Of a DNA stretch of 41,653 nucleotides, positions 25,056 through 32,581 are shown one piece after another. Source of the DNA: Halieaceae bacterium (lineage in GTDB: Bacteria; Pseudomonadota; Gammaproteobacteria; Pseudomonadales; Halieaceae); the NCBI GenBank assembly GCA_018657645.1, contig JABHWT010000074.1, forward strand, positions 1 through 41,653. The letters run 5' to 3'. The notes beneath the pieces were generated by a model. The model saw nothing but the letters and a program-made list of their open reading frames with translations, had not been told where the DNA came from and ran no database searches. The translations under genes were made by a program, and so were the position numbers. Position 1 is the stretch's first letter. Each line of letters opens with the position of its first letter.

Positions 25056-25802
25056 ATGACTCGAGAGCCTTTCATCGAGCGCACTTTTTGTATAGAGGGT
25101 GTTGACCTTGCGTATCCTACCCATTTTCGAGATGGCCAATCTGTTGTAGGGCTGTATGCAGTCCACTCGAAACCCGCTCAGGCATTAATAGCGGACAGTG
25201 GCTTCGAAGTTGCCGAGCTGTGGCCCGGCAATACATTACTAAATCTCGTCTGTGTTCACTACACCGATACCCAGTGCGGAGCGTACGAGGAAATAGCCTT
25301 CGCTTTCTCCGTAAAACCACCTCACCGTGCTCTTCAAGTGCCGTATTTGTCCACCTGGTGGAGCATGCTGCGAGGGACCATTGCCACCTTCACCTGGTGC
25401 CTGCCTGTGTCCTCTGTGTTGTCGCAACAATGTGGGATTCAGATGTGGGGTTTCCCGAAAACAGTGGAGCACCTCTCCCATACCAACGAACAGGGGCTGG
25501 CCAGTTTTGAATGGAAGCGCCAGGGTAAACGGGTACTGAAGGTCTCTATACCCTCGATCGGTGATCGAGAGGGAGGAGAAATCTCTCCCGGCGTGTACTC
25601 AGTCATCGACGGCCAGGCGATGGTTAGTTACCTCACCCAGAGCTATCGGGGCGTGGGCTATCACCGCAATGATTACCGCTTGCAACTGGGCGAGGATCAG
25701 ATGTCAGATACCCTACGGTCACTGGGCCTGCCAAAAAAGCCACTACTTGCAAGCTGGAATGGTCATCTGAAATTTTCGATGAGTGCGCCGGTTGAGCTGT
25801 GA
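25056..25802 (+). CDS. Acetoacetate decarboxylase-like protein
   Basis: About 248 residues from the ATG at 25056; the track's TTG start is 15 bases earlier. The fold markers of the acetoacetate decarboxylase superfamily are visible: a central WGFPK in IQMWGFPKTVEHL (Schiff-base Lys about residue 135), and the flanking beta segments YEEIAFAFSV and GQAMVSYLTQSYRGVGY. In authentic decarboxylase the catalytic Lys is followed by a second Lys that lowers its pKa; here it is Thr (FPKT). Decarboxylation may therefore not be the reaction, and superfamily members with aldolase or dehydratase activity are known. It is divergent from the GH2 gene. Confidence 0.78.
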   Translation: MTREPFIERTFCIEGVDLAYPTHFRDGQSVVGLYAVHSKPAQALIADSGFEVAELWPGNTLLNLVCVHYTDTQCGAYEEIAFAFSVKPPHRALQVPYLSTWWSMLRGTIATFTWCLPVSSVLSQQCGIQMWGFPKTVEHLSHTNEQGLASFEWKRQGKRVLKVSIPSIGDREGGEISPGVYSVIDGQAMVSYLTQSYRGVGYHRNDYRLQLGEDQMSDTLRSLGLPKKPLLASWNGHLKFSMSAPVEL

Positions 25803-25858
25803 GTCGCGGGCAGAGACTCGCCATTATCTGTACGCGTGCCACAGAGTGAGCTGCATGC

Positions 25859-26560
25859 TTAGCTCGCCTTGTCCAGGGCGCAGTCCACGGCCTTTTGGGC
25901 ATGAATGGCCGTAGAATCGAACAATTTTACCCCGGTATCATCCTGCTCAATCAGCATCCCAATTTCGGTGCAGCCAAGAACGACAGCTTCAGCCCCCATA
26001 CTGGAAAGCGTATCGATGATGCGTAGATACTCGGCTTTAGACTCCGCTTGCACATGCCCCATACACAGCTCTTGATAAATTACTCTGTGGACGATTTGCC
26101 TGTCTCTCTTATTCGGTATTAGAACTTTTAGATCATAGTTTTGGGTGAGGCGACCAGTAAGAAAATCTTGCTCCATAGTGAAGGCGGTGCCTAAAAAACC
26201 GACAGACTGAATACCTTCACTTACAAGTGACTCCGCAGTTGCATCAGCTATATGAAGCAACGGGATATTGATTGAGTCCTCAATCTGCGGCGCTACTTTG
26301 TGCATCGTGTTTGTGCAAATAAGCAAAAAATCAGCGCCTGCAGACTCTACTTTTTGAGCCGCATCAGAAAGTAATTTTGCTGCGCCTTTCCAATTCTCTG
26401 CATGCTGTAACTGCTGTACAGGGTCGAAATCGACACTGTACATTGCGATCTTTGCTGAATGTAGACCGCCAAGCGCAGTCTTAACTCCCTCATTAATCGC
26501 ACGATAATAGCCAGCTGTGCTCTCCCAACTCATACCACCTAAAAGGCCACATGTTTTCAT
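25859..26560 (-). CDS. Aspartate/glutamate racemase family protein (YgeA-like)
   Basis: About 233 residues from the ATG at 26560, supported by GGAGAG upstream. The track extends it 49 codons into non-family sequence. MKTCGLLGGMSWESTAGYYRAIN is the standard start of YgeA-type racemases. Both catalytic cysteines of this PLP-independent family are present, in LLICTNTMHKV and VVLGCTEIGML. It interconverts amino-acid enantiomers or a related acid; the exact substrate is unknown. It lies 58 bases downstream of an XRE regulator on the same strand, so it is probably co-transcribed and controlled by it. Confidence 0.88.
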   Translation of the reverse strand: MKTCGLLGGMSWESTAGYYRAINEGVKTALGGLHSAKIAMYSVDFDPVQQLQHAENWKGAAKLLSDAAQKVESAGADFLLICTNTMHKVAPQIEDSINIPLLHIADATAESLVSEGIQSVGFLGTAFTMEQDFLTGRLTQNYDLKVLIPNKRDRQIVHRVIYQELCMGHVQAESKAEYLRIIDTLSSMGAEAVVLGCTEIGMLIEQDDTGVKLFDSTAIHAQKAVDCALDKAS

Positions 26561-26618
26561 TTGATCTCTCCGATCAGTTTCTGGCGAAAAATGAGACTCC
26601 TCGACCGGGATACAGTAT

Positions 26619-27056
26619 TTAGGCGTCAAATCTTGTTCTGGAAAGGAGTTCTTCAATCTCCGTTTCGGCCAGTATCTGGCCGCGTTTGATTCCTTCCTCG
26701 ACGGCACTTCTAATATGATGCCTGATCAGGTTAAATTCCGATTTTCGTAACTGATCAAGCTTATTTCTGTCCAGCATATTCCAAACATGCTCGATTACAT
26801 TTTCCACCATGTCTTTTGAGGCCAAATGGTCGTCTGCTTGGTCGGAAGATTTGGGGTCAATCAACTCAGCTAATGTAATACCAAACTGAGTCGCAATATT
26901 TGCCAGGGTTTCAATGGAGAGTCCCGCGAGGCCTCTCTCTGCCCTGCTTAATTGGCCCGGATCCATATTCACCTCGTGCGCCAGGTGATTGATGGTCCAC
27001 GGTGGACGGTGTGTTTTTCTGTAGGAGCGAATACGCTCCCCAATTTCTCTTTGCAT
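26619..27056 (-). CDS. XRE family transcriptional regulator
   Basis: About 145 residues from the ATG at 27056; the track adds 32 codons of AT-rich leader. The N-terminal helix-turn-helix is cro/C1 type (IGERIRSYRKTH, INHLAHEVNMDPGQLSRAERGLAGLSIETLANIATQFG). The C-terminal half is helical and charged (VEEGIKRGQILAETEIEELL) and could dimerise. It is upstream of the racemase and divergent from the CBS protein across a 132-base AT-rich gap, so it may regulate both directions. No partner toxin gene is visible, so a toxin-antitoxin role is not supported. Confidence 0.87.
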   Translation of the reverse strand: MQREIGERIRSYRKTHRPPWTINHLAHEVNMDPGQLSRAERGLAGLSIETLANIATQFGITLAELIDPKSSDQADDHLASKDMVENVIEHVWNMLDRNKLDQLRKSEFNLIRHHIRSAVEEGIKRGQILAETEIEELLSRTRFDA

Positions 27057-27188
27057 ACTCAAATTCTGTCGAAACTCAAGTAAAATGTCAATAATACAAT
27101 TACATCTCTCCCGATATGCAAATAAAACAATGAATAAATGTTCAAACAGCATATTATATAGTTGTAGTCTTAATTCGCGGAGCCGACA

Positions 27189-28256
27189 TTGAGCATATGT
27201 GTGCGGGACATTATGAGTCGCGATGTTATTTCGGTCTCGGAAGATTCTTTGCTCGTGGACGCCTTTTCACTTTTTCGCGATAAGCGCATTAGCATTCTGA
27301 TTGTAAAGCGAGGAGACGAGCTTGTCGGCTTGTTGACAGAGCGCGATGCGGTCTACTTTATTCATAAAAACCTTAAAGCAGATCAAGTTCTGGTGGCTGA
27401 TGTTGCGACCACATCGGTAGTTACTGTGAATGAGGAAACATCACTTTTTGGGGCCTATTCAGTCCTGATGGAGAACAATTTCAGGCATCTTGTTATCACC
27501 GATGACGATGGGCAGCTCGCTGGCGTTGCCACCCTGTCTGACATGCTCGATGGCATGGGTGTCGAGTACTTTGTCGATCTGAAGCAGGTCGTATCAGTTA
27601 TGACAAAGGCCGCGGTTCGGGTTCGGCCAGATGATTCGCTGCGTCTGGTCATCGACCTGATGTATAGACACTGTGTCACTTGCGTTGTTGTTGCTGAGCA
27701 GTGGAATCCGGTTGGGATCATTACAGAGCGGGATATTGTCAAATATTATGAGCTTGGTGCTGAGGCCGAGTCGGTTAAAGCAAGCTATGTGATGAACAGT
27801 CCTGTGCAGACAATGCCGGAATCCGCCTATATCCCAGAAGTTAACAAGACCATGATTGAGCATGGGATCAGGCATATGATAATAGTGGATGGTCGGGGGC
27901 AACTGACAGGGCTAATCTCCCAGGCGGATCTGGCCAGGTGCATAGAGTCTGGCCATATTTTCTATTTGACGGAGGTCACTAAAGCGCTGGAGAAGGAAGT
28001 TACCAAACGCACTCAGGAGCTTGCTGCAAAAAACAAAGCATTACAGGAAGCTCTTCTAGAGCTCAAAACCCTCAAAGGTGTTATTCCCATATGTTCATTT
28101 TGTTATAGGATACGAGATGATGATGGGGCTTGGAGTCAGATGGAAAAGTACATTTCAGAGCGCTCCAGCGCCCAATTCAGTCATGGCGTATGTCCAGTAT
28201 GTTTGCCGAAATATAGCGCTACAATGGACCTGTCGATTACCGCAAGTGACTCATAG
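27189..28256 (+). CDS. Four-CBS-domain protein with coiled coil and Cys4 (putative zinc) C-terminal module
   Basis: 355 residues from a TTG at 27189; the next in-frame ATG at 27213 would cut into the first CBS domain. Four CBS motifs follow in tandem (around VRDIMSRDVISV, VADVATTSVVTV, VVSVMTKAAVRV, and ASYVMNSPVQTM), forming two Bateman modules that usually bind adenine nucleotides. A coiled coil (EVTKALEKEVTKRTQELAAK) leads to a C-terminal block with ICSFC, IRDDDGAWSQMEKYI and FSHGVCPVC, whose two CxxC pairs should bind a metal. I know that block from the C-termini of response regulators and sensor kinases, where it lacks an assigned role. It is divergent from the XRE gene. It is probably a cytoplasmic nucleotide-responsive regulator. 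Confidence 0.85.
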   Translation: MSICVRDIMSRDVISVSEDSLLVDAFSLFRDKRISILIVKRGDELVGLLTERDAVYFIHKNLKADQVLVADVATTSVVTVNEETSLFGAYSVLMENNFRHLVITDDDGQLAGVATLSDMLDGMGVEYFVDLKQVVSVMTKAAVRVRPDDSLRLVIDLMYRHCVTCVVVAEQWNPVGIITERDIVKYYELGAEAESVKASYVMNSPVQTMPESAYIPEVNKTMIEHGIRHMIIVDGRGQLTGLISQADLARCIESGHIFYLTEVTKALEKEVTKRTQELAAKNKALQEALLELKTLKGVIPICSFCYRIRDDDGAWSQMEKYISERSSAQFSHGVCPVCLPKYSATMDLSITASDS

Positions 28257-28529
28257 GGCACCCGCACGTCTATTAATGCCCTGAACCCAATCTACCAGCT
28301 CTGCCTCATTCGAAGCCCTGGCATGCCGAAACCTGGACTGCACCATTTTCTAGTGAGCGGGCTCTCGCTTTTAGTGTTCACGTTTTTAGTTGGGAATAAG
28401 GACCTGAAGATATAAGATAGGCGCTCATAGCGGTTTGTCTGCACACCGGGATTGGATGACATTATCGGAGCTGGATGATTGTTGTGATATTCAAACTAGC
28501 TGGCTGTCAGAACTAAAAAGGGGTGGTAT
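28257..28529. other. Intergenic region, no gene seen
   Basis: A 273-base gap between two co-directional genes. A weak hairpin, AGCG/CGCT with a 6-base loop followed by TTTTAG (28356-28372), may end the CBS transcript. The track ORF at 28078-28284 overlaps the CBS tail out of frame. No other structure was found. Confidence 0.4.
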
Positions 28530-29261
28530 ATGGAAATCATATTAAGGGTATTGAGCGTATTGGCTTTGGTTGTTATGGCAAATGCCACGTTTGCTGATTC
28601 ACTTGAGTTGGCAGATGGACAAATACTGGAGGGCGATTTTGTTGGTAGCAGTAACGGCATCATAATGTTCAATACAGGTGACTCCGTAGAGGCCTATATG
28701 GAGCATCAGGTTGTTGGCATTTTTTTGAGCGAAGGTGTCGCAACTGCACAAACGCTTTCACAAACGCCGGCTTCCAATGTACGCACGATACCGGCTGGCA
28801 CCAAACTCGTGATTCGAATGGCTGAATCTATTGATGCGAGAAGACATGGAGCGGGTTACAAGTTTCGGGGCCAACTGGAGGGAGCACTGGTCTCTGGTGG
28901 CGTTACAGTGGTACCTCGCGGCGCTATTCTCTACGGCACTGTTACGTCGGCAAAGAAAGGAGGCCGTGCATTTGGTAAGTCAGAACTCACAATGGAATTT
29001 ACCGACGTTATGGTCAATGATCAGCTCTATCCGATCGCCACTGAGGGCCTTGCGGCAAGAAGCGGAAATGAAGGTGGCAGAACTGTGGGGCGTACGGCAA
29101 GAGCTGCAGCTATTGGTGGATTGTATGGCGGTAGCTCCAGCGCACGTAAAGGCGCCAAAGTAGGTCTTGGAGCCTCGCTGTTAACCAGTGGGTCTAACCT
29201 CAATGTGCCTGCTGGTACACTTCTGGATACAAGACTAAGAATGGCCTTGGCGATCAACTAG
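28530..29261 (+). CDS. Secreted protein of unknown function, Gly-rich C-terminal segment
   Basis: A 243-residue exported protein with a signal peptide VLSVLALVVMANATFADS. An N-terminal beta-rich segment (LELADGQILEGDFVGSSNGIIMF) resembles small Sm-like or barrel domains. The middle (IPAGTKLVIRMAESIDAR ... VVPRGAILYGTVTSAKKGG) resembles the beta domain seen in TrbI/VirB10-type and related envelope proteins. Then comes a glycine- and serine-rich stretch (AIGGLYGGSSSARKGAKVG) that could be a glycine-zipper membrane segment. No conjugation genes are near, so a type IV secretion role is not supported. AAGGGGTGG precedes the ATG. An intrinsic terminator follows. Confidence 0.75.
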   Translation: MEIILRVLSVLALVVMANATFADSLELADGQILEGDFVGSSNGIIMFNTGDSVEAYMEHQVVGIFLSEGVATAQTLSQTPASNVRTIPAGTKLVIRMAESIDARRHGAGYKFRGQLEGALVSGGVTVVPRGAILYGTVTSAKKGGRAFGKSELTMEFTDVMVNDQLYPIATEGLAARSGNEGGRTVGRTARAAAIGGLYGGSSSARKGAKVGLGASLLTSGSNLNVPAGTLLDTRLRMALAIN

Positions 29262-29266
29262 ATTTT

Positions 29267-29291
29267 GGGGCGGGGACTGCCCCCCTTTTTT
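29267..29291 (+). terminator. Intrinsic terminator
   Basis: GGGGC pairs with GCCCC around a 7-base loop, with an alternative GGGG/CCCC register, followed by CC and TTTTTT. It lies 6 bases after the stop of the secreted protein. Confidence 0.85.
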
Positions 29292-29364
29292 AGGTAGAAT
29301 TGTCAACCCCGTTGAAGAGCGTATCATGGGGTGAAATCAATAAACTAAAAAGCTCTGCGGATAT

Positions 29365-31494
29365 ATGGCCGGACGTGAAAAACTCTCTTTCTGTCGCATG
29401 TGTATGGGGCATTGCGGCGTTGTGGTTAGTGTCGACCAAAACAATCACTTACAGCATATTCGAGGTGACCACGAGGACCCGCAAACCATGGGCTATGCCT
29501 GTTTTAAGGGCATGAAAGCAAACGAGGCGCACAACAGCCCAGACCGTATTCTAAAACCACTGAAAAAACAGCCCGACGGAAGTTTCGTGGCCATTAAGCT
29601 GGAGCAGGCGCTGGACGAAATAGCGCAGCGAATAAGCCGCATTTTACAGGACAAGGGCCCCGAGGCCATTGCCGGATACAAGGGAGGTGGAGCCTTCTTC
29701 ACCGCGTCATCTGTTACCTTGCTAAACAGCCTCCTGGCGGCTATGGGATCAGCCAAAATGTTCTCCTCGGTAACTATCGACCAATCATCCAAGGCAGTGG
29801 CCATGGGCAGAATCGGGACCTGGCCCGCAGGCCGTGACGCCTTCCACCGAGGTGAGGTGTTGATGTTATTTGGCGCCAACCCGCTTCTGACCCTTTCCAC
29901 TAATGGCTTTGATAATCGCAACCCGATGAAACGCCTGAAGGGCGCCCGGGAACGTGGCATGAAGCTGATTGTCATAGATCCGCGAGAAACTGAAACTGCC
30001 AGGTTTGCCGATGTTTTCATTCAGCCCTTGCCCGGTGAAGACCACGCCATACTGGCGGCAATGTTGAATTTAATCTTAACTGAGGGCTGGCAGGATAGCG
30101 AGTTCTGCCAGCGCTATGCCGGGCAGTTGGATGAGCTACGCGCAGCTGTGGCCCCTTTTACTCTCGAATACGCCAGCCAGCGTGCAGAAGTACCGGCGGT
30201 AAAGATTAGAGAAGCGACTGAATTGTTTGCCAGGGATAGCGCGCGCGGAAGTGCTAGTAGCGCGACAGGACCCGATATGTCGAGATTTCCGAACCTGGCG
30301 GAGCACTTGATTGAAGCGCTCAATGTTGTCTGTGGCAGATTTATCCGCGAGGGTGAGGAAGTTCCGAACCCCGGCGTGCTGCTACCACGTTACCCGCGCA
30401 ATGCCGAGGTCTTACCAGCCCAGCGCTGGTGGGAGGAGGGCTACAAAAGCCGGGTCGGTAACTACGGTGTTATCGATGGTGAGCTGCCCACCGGGATCAT
30501 GGCCGAGGAAATTCTGCAAGGTGGCGAAGGTCAGGTAAAGTGCTTGCTGGTGCACGGTGGCAATCCTGCTTCCGCTGTTCCCGATCAACATAAAATAGTC
30601 AAAGCGCTCAAGTCGCTCGATTTACTGGTCACCATAGAACCCTTTATGACCATGACAGCGCAACTGTCAGATTACATTCTGCCACCTACCCTGCAATACG
30701 AACGCGCCGACCTGCCGCTCTATATCTACGAACATCTGGTAACGCCAGATCCTTATACACGCTATACACCTGCCGTGGCCTCTGTGCCTGCTGGAGCTGA
30801 GGTTTGTGATGACGCGCACTACCTGCTTGGTCTTGGTCGACGTTTGAACTTGTCAATGCGTGTATTTGACCAGCCGCTTAACTTGCAGTCGCAGCCCACC
30901 ACCGATCAACTGCTGGAAATAGCCACACGCCATGCACCGTGTTCATTTTCAGACATTAAAAAGGCCGACAGAGGGTTACTGTTTGATCGGGATCCACAAT
31001 TCGTAGGACCTCGACCCACCGGCAGCACACACCTTTTCAGCCTGATGCCGGAAGATGTAGCGGAGGAATTGCAACAGATATTGTCGCTAGTTCCGGCAAC
31101 ACAGTTTAAGTATCGGATGGCCTCGAGACGCATGCGGGATACCTTAAACTCTGCCTGCAAGGACCTCCCTTCAATTAAAGCTCGTACCCCCCGTAATCCG
31201 GCCTTCATGAACCCACAGGATATGCAGCGGGAATCGCTGATGGAAGGGGACCCGGTAGTAATCAGTTCTGAGAGGGGCGAAATCACGCTGCGAGTTGCCG
31301 TTGATCCGACGCTAAGGTGTGGTGTTGTATCGATTGCTCACGGCTTTGGCAGTCTTGCCGGGCAGGATGGTGACAGTGCCTCAACCAATTTGTTGATAAG
31401 CACAGACCGGCATTGCGCGACGATAAACGCCATGCCGCGAATGAGTGGTATACCGATTAATATTAAGGGACTGGCTGCAGATAAATCCCTATAG
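29365..31494 (+). CDS. Molybdopterin-dependent oxidoreductase (DMSO reductase family)
   Basis: A 709-residue cytoplasmic-looking enzyme without a Tat signal. The N-terminal [4Fe-4S] motif has Cys10, Cys13, Cys17 and Cys46 (FCRMCMGHCG ... GYACFKG). MGD-binding segments such as LMLFGANPLLT, LIVIDPRETETA and QPLPGEDHAILAAM follow, and the C-terminal barrel binds the second pterin (FMNPQDMQRESLMEGDPVVI, GVVSIAHGFG). This is the formate dehydrogenase / thiosulfate reductase / acetylene hydratase superfamily. Around the expected metal ligand I see Ser (TIDQSSKAV) rather than an obvious Cys or Sec. No electron-transfer or membrane subunit is adjacent, so its partner and substrate are unknown. It is a monocistronic unit. 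Confidence 0.88.
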   Translation: MAGREKLSFCRMCMGHCGVVVSVDQNNHLQHIRGDHEDPQTMGYACFKGMKANEAHNSPDRILKPLKKQPDGSFVAIKLEQALDEIAQRISRILQDKGPEAIAGYKGGGAFFTASSVTLLNSLLAAMGSAKMFSSVTIDQSSKAVAMGRIGTWPAGRDAFHRGEVLMLFGANPLLTLSTNGFDNRNPMKRLKGARERGMKLIVIDPRETETARFADVFIQPLPGEDHAILAAMLNLILTEGWQDSEFCQRYAGQLDELRAAVAPFTLEYASQRAEVPAVKIREATELFARDSARGSASSATGPDMSRFPNLAEHLIEALNVVCGRFIREGEEVPNPGVLLPRYPRNAEVLPAQRWWEEGYKSRVGNYGVIDGELPTGIMAEEILQGGEGQVKCLLVHGGNPASAVPDQHKIVKALKSLDLLVTIEPFMTMTAQLSDYILPPTLQYERADLPLYIYEHLVTPDPYTRYTPAVASVPAGAEVCDDAHYLLGLGRRLNLSMRVFDQPLNLQSQPTTDQLLEIATRHAPCSFSDIKKADRGLLFDRDPQFVGPRPTGSTHLFSLMPEDVAEELQQILSLVPATQFKYRMASRRMRDTLNSACKDLPSIKARTPRNPAFMNPQDMQRESLMEGDPVVISSERGEITLRVAVDPTLRCGVVSIAHGFGSLAGQDGDSASTNLLISTDRHCATINAMPRMSGIPINIKGLAADKSL

Positions 31495-31585
31495 TGGGCA
31501 ACAAGTGGAGAGGTAAACTGGCCCCGAATAACAATAATGGAGCGCAAATCATAGACCATGCCATAGCGCTGAATCCATTGGACAA

Positions 31586-32581
31586 TTAGTTTTGTGGAGC
31601 CCCAGTTTCCTTGACGTGGTTCTCAATACTGTATTTGAGGAAGAAATCAGCCTCGCCATAGTCGGGATAGAGTGCCATCATTTGCGCCATAGCCTCCCGC
31701 CTTGATGTCGCAGATTTCGCAATACGGGTGTAGTTGTCGATATAGCGCACCATCTCATCGAACATTCTCATGTCGGTGACATCACCGTGACCTGGATAGA
31801 CTGCGGGATTACGGCTAATATATTCGTTTTTGATGCGCAGCAGCTCCTCGCGCCAATTGGCTATATCCTCCCAGCTGATATCATCCCCCTGCCAGTGGTG
31901 TACTTTGTTGTAACCAAAGTCGGAGAGAAAGAGGGCATTCAGTTCAGGGCTGTAGACAGTAGTCATATGAGGGGCTTCCGCCTCTTTGTAATCGGTGGTC
32001 AGTTCCAGCGTACCGCCACCATCGAGGGTTAGCCTGTTTTCAGGTAATATCCCAATATAGTTTTCATAATCGAAACCGTCTGGATTACTCTCACTTTTAA
32101 CTCTCAGCGGCGGTTCCAGGGGGGGTTCGGCGGCGGTGGCGCCAAAGCCGTCCATATAGATGGCGTAGGCCTTGATATCTTGTCTGATATCCTCATTCGC
32201 CACCACAATTTTGGCGTTGGGAAACGTTTTGCGAAACAGCGGCATGCCGGTAAAGTGGTCGGTATGGCCATGGGTGATAAGAATATGGGTGACCGGCAGC
32301 TGCCTGGCATGGATAGCTTCAACCAGTTTTTCCGCTTCATAGGTCTTGCGCTGCACATCCATGACAACAATGGACTTGCCGTTGGAGAAGATAAAGGAGT
32401 TAACGGTGGCGAAGCCGCCCATGAACATCTCCACTTCCAGTTTGTTGTGGGTGCTGGTCTGCGACTCCGGAGACTGTTTATCTGCCGCGCCCTCTTGCCA
32501 TAGAGAGCACGATCCAAGCAAGGAGCACAAGGCAAACAAAAACAGAACCTGATGATAGCGATTGACCAAGAACATTATCAT
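31586..32581 (-). CDS. Exported metallo-beta-lactamase-fold hydrolase
   Basis: A 331-residue MBL-fold hydrolase. The signal peptide ends in a lipobox (FALCSLLGSCSLW), so it is a likely periplasmic lipoprotein. The zinc motif is THGHTDHFTG (HxHxDH), with later metal ligands in EAPHMTTVY, SDFGYN and YPGHGDVTD. Cyclase-type or lactonase-like esters are possible substrates. Its ATG overlaps the stop of the upstream amidohydrolase as ATGA (4 bases), implying translational coupling and a shared function. It converges on the molybdoenzyme, whose stop is 90 bases away. Confidence 0.88.
   Translation of the reverse strand: MIMFLVNRYHQVLFLFALCSLLGSCSLWQEGAADKQSPESQTSTHNKLEVEMFMGGFATVNSFIFSNGKSIVVMDVQRKTYEAEKLVEAIHARQLPVTHILITHGHTDHFTGMPLFRKTFPNAKIVVANEDIRQDIKAYAIYMDGFGATAAEPPLEPPLRVKSESNPDGFDYENYIGILPENRLTLDGGGTLELTTDYKEAEAPHMTTVYSPELNALFLSDFGYNKVHHWQGDDISWEDIANWREELLRIKNEYISRNPAVYPGHGDVTDMRMFDEMVRYIDNYTRIAKSATSRREAMAQMMALYPDYGEADFFLKYSIENHVKETGAPQN

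Noticed and set aside
26561-26707. 49-codon N-terminal extension of the racemase
   Set aside because: It covers the XRE gene's end, while GGAGAG before the ATG at 26560 and the family-typical start support the shorter form.
28530-29261. TrbI/VirB10-like protein as part of a conjugation system
   Set aside because: Only a short central stretch is reminiscent, and no other transfer gene is present.
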